Assembly (NCBI GenBank): GCA_035524095.1 | Contig: DATKPK010000165.1 | Location: 1-7,772, forward strand | Length of the DNA: 7,772 bases | Origin: DATJUF01 sp035524095 | Lineage (GTDB): Bacteria; Desulfobacterota; Binatia; Binatales; Binataceae | Direction: 5' to 3' | In this document: positions 6,183-7,772 of the stretch, piece after piece | Position numbering within the stretch: the first letter of the stretch is position 1 | Layout: every line of letters begins with the position of its first letter | Notes under the pieces: model-generated | Database searches by the model: none | Told to the model about the DNA's origin: nothing | Seen by the model: the letters and a program-made list of their open reading frames with translations, nothing else | Made by a program: the position numbers and the translations under genes

Positions 6183-7154
6183 TTACTTGATCGCGACCGC
6201 GTTGGGCGGCGAGGCGATCCCGCCGCGCAGATGAAGCGGCACCGACACGAGCATGAACTCCCATCGACGGTCAGCCGCGCAATCCTCAGCAAGCTTATCG
6301 AGTACGAATTGCTCGCCCAGCGGCAAGCCAAGCAGTGAGAGCGTGCGGTAATGAAGAGCGCCGTCATCCTTGAAGTCCCATGGCCAAGGCTCGACCGCCG
6401 GACAGTCGGTGCCGATTGCGGCGACACGGTTGTCCCATAACCAGGCAACCATCTCGCGTCCCGGATCGATGCCACAGGCCTCGAGCTTATCTAGTGGCGC
6501 CATCGCACGCTTCTGGTCATCGCTTGAATTCAGATAAGCCTGCATCCAACCCGTTCGCACGAGCAGAATTGTGCCAGGCTTGAGTTGCGCGCCTTGAGAG
6601 TCAAGTGCGCCCTTAAGATCAGCGAGGCTGTAGACCTCATTCTTGAGCGGATTAACCGGCCGGCCCTGTGCGGCCCGATACGCGAAAGCGTCGACCAGAA
6701 GGCCGCGGCCAACGAACCGATCCGCCCAGTTGTGGATACCAAGCTTGTTCGAGGCGCGAATCTCGCCGTCCTTCACACCATTGTAATAGGCCTGTGCGCG
6801 TAGATTGCCCACATGGCCGAGGCCGTCCCATTGGCTGCCTTCCTGCGTATTGTAGCCGTCGAGGACGTCGTCGAAGCCCAGCAGGCCATAGCTCTCGAAG
6901 CTCTTCTTGGTATGATGCACGGGCTCGCGATTGAACAATGGTGGACTGGCGTAATTGATCGGGGTGTCGAGCCGGAAGATTTTGCCGTTGCGCACAAGAC
7001 GCGCCGCTTCGACCACCCCTTCAGCGGTCAGAAAGTTAACGCATCCGGTTTCGTCGTTATCGCCGAACACGCCCCAATTGGAATCGGCGGGGGCACCGGG
7101 CTTGACGGGAAGCTGAGCAAACTTTGGAAGCCTATCAAAGTCAATTTTAGCCAT
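6183..7154 (-). CDS. Cyclase-family (kynurenine-formamidase-like) hydrolase
   Basis: From the ATG at 7152-7154 the product has 323 residues and matches the cyclase family (Pfam PF04199), metal-dependent hydrolases that include kynurenine formamidase. Recognisable parts are NWGVFGDNDETG (26-37), QEGSQWDGLGHVG (104-116), NWADRFVGRGLLVDAFAYR (142-160), GTILLVRTGW (194-203), IGTDCPAVEPWP (247-258), ALHYRTLSLLGLPLGE (266-281, with His268 and Glu281 at the places of C-terminal metal ligands) and the closing GGIASPPNAVAI (311-322). The classical HxGTHxDxxxH motif is altered to Q-E-G-S-Q-W-D-G-L-G-H (104-114): the first two His are Gln, while Asp110 and His114 remain. Gln-containing variants occur in some longer subfamilies, so metal and reaction are uncertain. 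There is no signal peptide. An in-frame ATG at 7196 would add 14 residues but lacks a ribosome-binding site. Substrate unknown. Confidence 0.88.
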   Translation of the reverse strand: MAKIDFDRLPKFAQLPVKPGAPADSNWGVFGDNDETGCVNFLTAEGVVEAARLVRNGKIFRLDTPINYASPPLFNREPVHHTKKSFESYGLLGFDDVLDGYNTQEGSQWDGLGHVGNLRAQAYYNGVKDGEIRASNKLGIHNWADRFVGRGLLVDAFAYRAAQGRPVNPLKNEVYSLADLKGALDSQGAQLKPGTILLVRTGWMQAYLNSSDDQKRAMAPLDKLEACGIDPGREMVAWLWDNRVAAIGTDCPAVEPWPWDFKDDGALHYRTLSLLGLPLGEQFVLDKLAEDCAADRRWEFMLVSVPLHLRGGIASPPNAVAIK

Positions 7155-7162
7155 AAACGATT

Positions 7163-7166
7163 CTCC
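7163..7166 (-). promoter_or_regulatory. Ribosome-binding site deciding the cyclase start
   Basis: On the minus strand GGAG (part of TTGGAGAATCG) lies 8 nt before the ATG at 7152-7154. The alternative ATG at 7194-7196 has no purine-rich tract upstream. This supports the 323-residue form. Confidence 0.75.
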
Positions 7167-7179
7167 AATTGCGTCTTTA

Positions 7180-7193
7180 CTTGAAACTTCAAG
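7180..7193. promoter_or_regulatory. Perfect palindrome CTTGAA-AC-TTCAAG in cyclase leader
   Basis: The 14-nt sequence is a perfect 6+2+6 inverted repeat located 26-39 nt upstream of the cyclase start. The position suits an operator for a dimeric regulator of the cyclase gene, or of both divergent genes. No regulator gene is in the window. If translation began at 7196 instead, this stretch would be coding, and the palindrome could be incidental. Confidence 0.35.
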
Positions 7194-7353
7194 CATATCC
7201 CGAACGTGTAACAGTAGCGCGCCATGGGGCGGCCGCGTTTGTCAAGTGGTGTTGAATTATCTGAGCGTATTTACGTCAAGACATGCGACTGAGAGTTAGC
7301 TAGGTTGGTTGCGAGTTCATGATCGCGGGTCATCAGCTAGAGTAAGGCGGATT

Positions 7354-7772
7354 ATGGCGGACAGTGGAAAGGCGGGCGGCGTGGAACAGTCGGAAATTAA
7401 GGATACTGGATGGAAATTACGCGTGGCTCTCGCTGCGGTCCTCCGGCTGGTACCGTTCTTCACCGCGATGGTCTTGATGGTGATCCTGTGGGGAGCTTGC
7501 GGTGGCGGCCTATTTCCGCAAGCCGCGGCCTCTTCGTCCTCGACCGGGGGAACCGGAACTCCGACCCCTGGGTCCGGCAGTTTTCTCTATGTAACCAACT
7601 ACGCCGCCGGTGACGTCATCGCGTACCACCGCAATCCGAAGACTGGTGGCATAACGTCAAGCACTGTGGCGGCTGCCGGCACAGTGAATGGTCCGGTTGG
7701 CCTTGGCACGGCTACCAACGGGATCCCTTACCTCTACGTGGCGAATTCGGCTGATAACGCAATTTATCAGTA
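7354..7772 (+). CDS. YVTN/lactonase-type beta-propeller protein, N-terminal 139 residues (partial)
   Basis: The gene runs off the right edge. The ATG at 7354 has AAGG (7344-7347) 6 nt upstream. The first 48 residues hold a charged stretch (MADSGKAGGVEQSEIKD) and then a hydrophobic segment (about 23-47) ending in LWGACGGG with Cys49. This looks like a lipobox with Trp at -3, so either a lipoprotein or a membrane anchor. A Ser/Thr/Gly/Pro linker follows (about 58-76). Then come two beta-propeller strands with the YVTN signature: FLYVTNYAAGDVIAYHRNP (77-95) and YLYVANSADNAIYQ (126-139). Such repeats form seven-bladed propellers related to 6-phosphogluconolactonase and the fungal muconate-lactonizing enzyme, but secreted or anchored members mostly have no proven enzyme activity. 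A GTG start at 7381 is an alternative. It is divergent from the cyclase gene. Confidence 0.78.
   Translation, partial: MADSGKAGGVEQSEIKDTGWKLRVALAAVLRLVPFFTAMVLMVILWGACGGGLFPQAAASSSSTGGTGTPTPGSGSFLYVTNYAAGDVIAYHRNPKTGGITSSTVAAAGTVNGPVGLGTATNGIPYLYVANSADNAIYQ

Larger units (their letters stand above)
7155..7353. other. Divergent intergenic region, cyclase / beta-propeller gene
   Basis: These 199 bp lie between the two divergent starts and should carry both promoters. On the minus strand a perfect TTGACA (complement of 7240-7245) is present but no -10 box sits at the right distance. On the plus strand GTCAAG occurs twice (7241-7246, 7274-7279), and an imperfect dyad ATGATC-GCG-GGTCAT spans 7319-7333, just before the beta-propeller gene's ribosome-binding site. 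The clearest element is the palindrome at 7180-7193, listed separately. No credible coding region was seen. Confidence 0.5.

Noticed and set aside
6813..7184. Plus-strand 123-codon frame opposite the cyclase gene
   Set aside because: Antisense to a well-supported cyclase-family gene, with no ribosome-binding site or motif.
7155..7196. Cyclase start 14 codons upstream, at 7196
   Set aside because: No ribosome-binding site there, whereas GGAG with 8-nt spacing precedes the ATG at 7154, and the extra residues do not resemble the family.
4451..7371. Similar first codons (M-A-D-S-G) in the sulfurtransferase and the beta-propeller gene
   Set aside because: The similarity stops after five or six codons and the proteins are unrelated. 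Most likely coincidence, not a duplicated leader.
7410..7613. Plus-strand 67-codon frame inside the beta-propeller gene
   Set aside because: Out-of-frame shadow. The other frame encodes YVTN repeats and continues to the window end.

Overview
The window reads as a chromosomal stretch from a moderately GC-rich, respiring bacterium, probably Gram-negative. A class 2 (quinone-linked) dihydroorotate dehydrogenase and two lipoprotein-like reading frames support this. The mix of families (alpha/beta hydrolases, a muconolactone-isomerase-like protein, a cyclase-family hydrolase, a YVTN beta-propeller protein) is typical of soil or environmental lineages such as Binatota, Acidobacteriota or proteobacterial relatives. 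That placement is a guess from gene content. No rRNA, tRNA, insertion sequence, phage gene or CRISPR array was seen.

Layout. Positions 1-1309 (minus strand) hold two consecutive alpha/beta hydrolases: a complete hormone-sensitive-lipase-family esterase, then a second hydrolase cut by the window edge. A 221-bp divergent gap follows, then a 106-residue muconolactone-isomerase-like protein on the plus strand (1531-1851). It converges on aroA (1893-3176, minus; EPSP synthase of the shikimate pathway), with a strong hairpin between the two stops. aroA is divergent from pyrD (3287-4378, plus; dihydroorotate dehydrogenase). Downstream of pyrD on the same strand are a two-domain rhodanese-type sulfurtransferase (4451-5272), a pyroglutamyl-peptidase I whose start codon directly abuts the sulfurtransferase stop (5273-5902), and a 53-residue lipoprotein-like gene (5946-6107). 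A second strong hairpin (6130-6159) separates this group from a converging cyclase-family hydrolase (6183-7154, minus). A 199-bp divergent gap then leads to the 5' part of a YVTN/lactonase-type beta-propeller gene (7354 to the window end).

How the genes work together. aroA and pyrD are housekeeping biosynthesis genes. The sulfurtransferase and the peptidase are probably co-transcribed and translationally coupled. The two flanks look like small-molecule turnover: ester or lactone hydrolysis on the left, cyclase-type hydrolysis and a possible lactonase on the right. No complete pathway can be reconstructed and no substrate is assigned.

No clearly new multi-gene system was found. The observations most worth a second look are the cyclase-family protein with glutamines where the classical motif has metal-binding histidines, a perfect 14-nt palindrome in its 5' leader, the uncharacterised small lipoprotein, and the aroA-pyrD divergent region, where neither gene has a normal ribosome-binding site.
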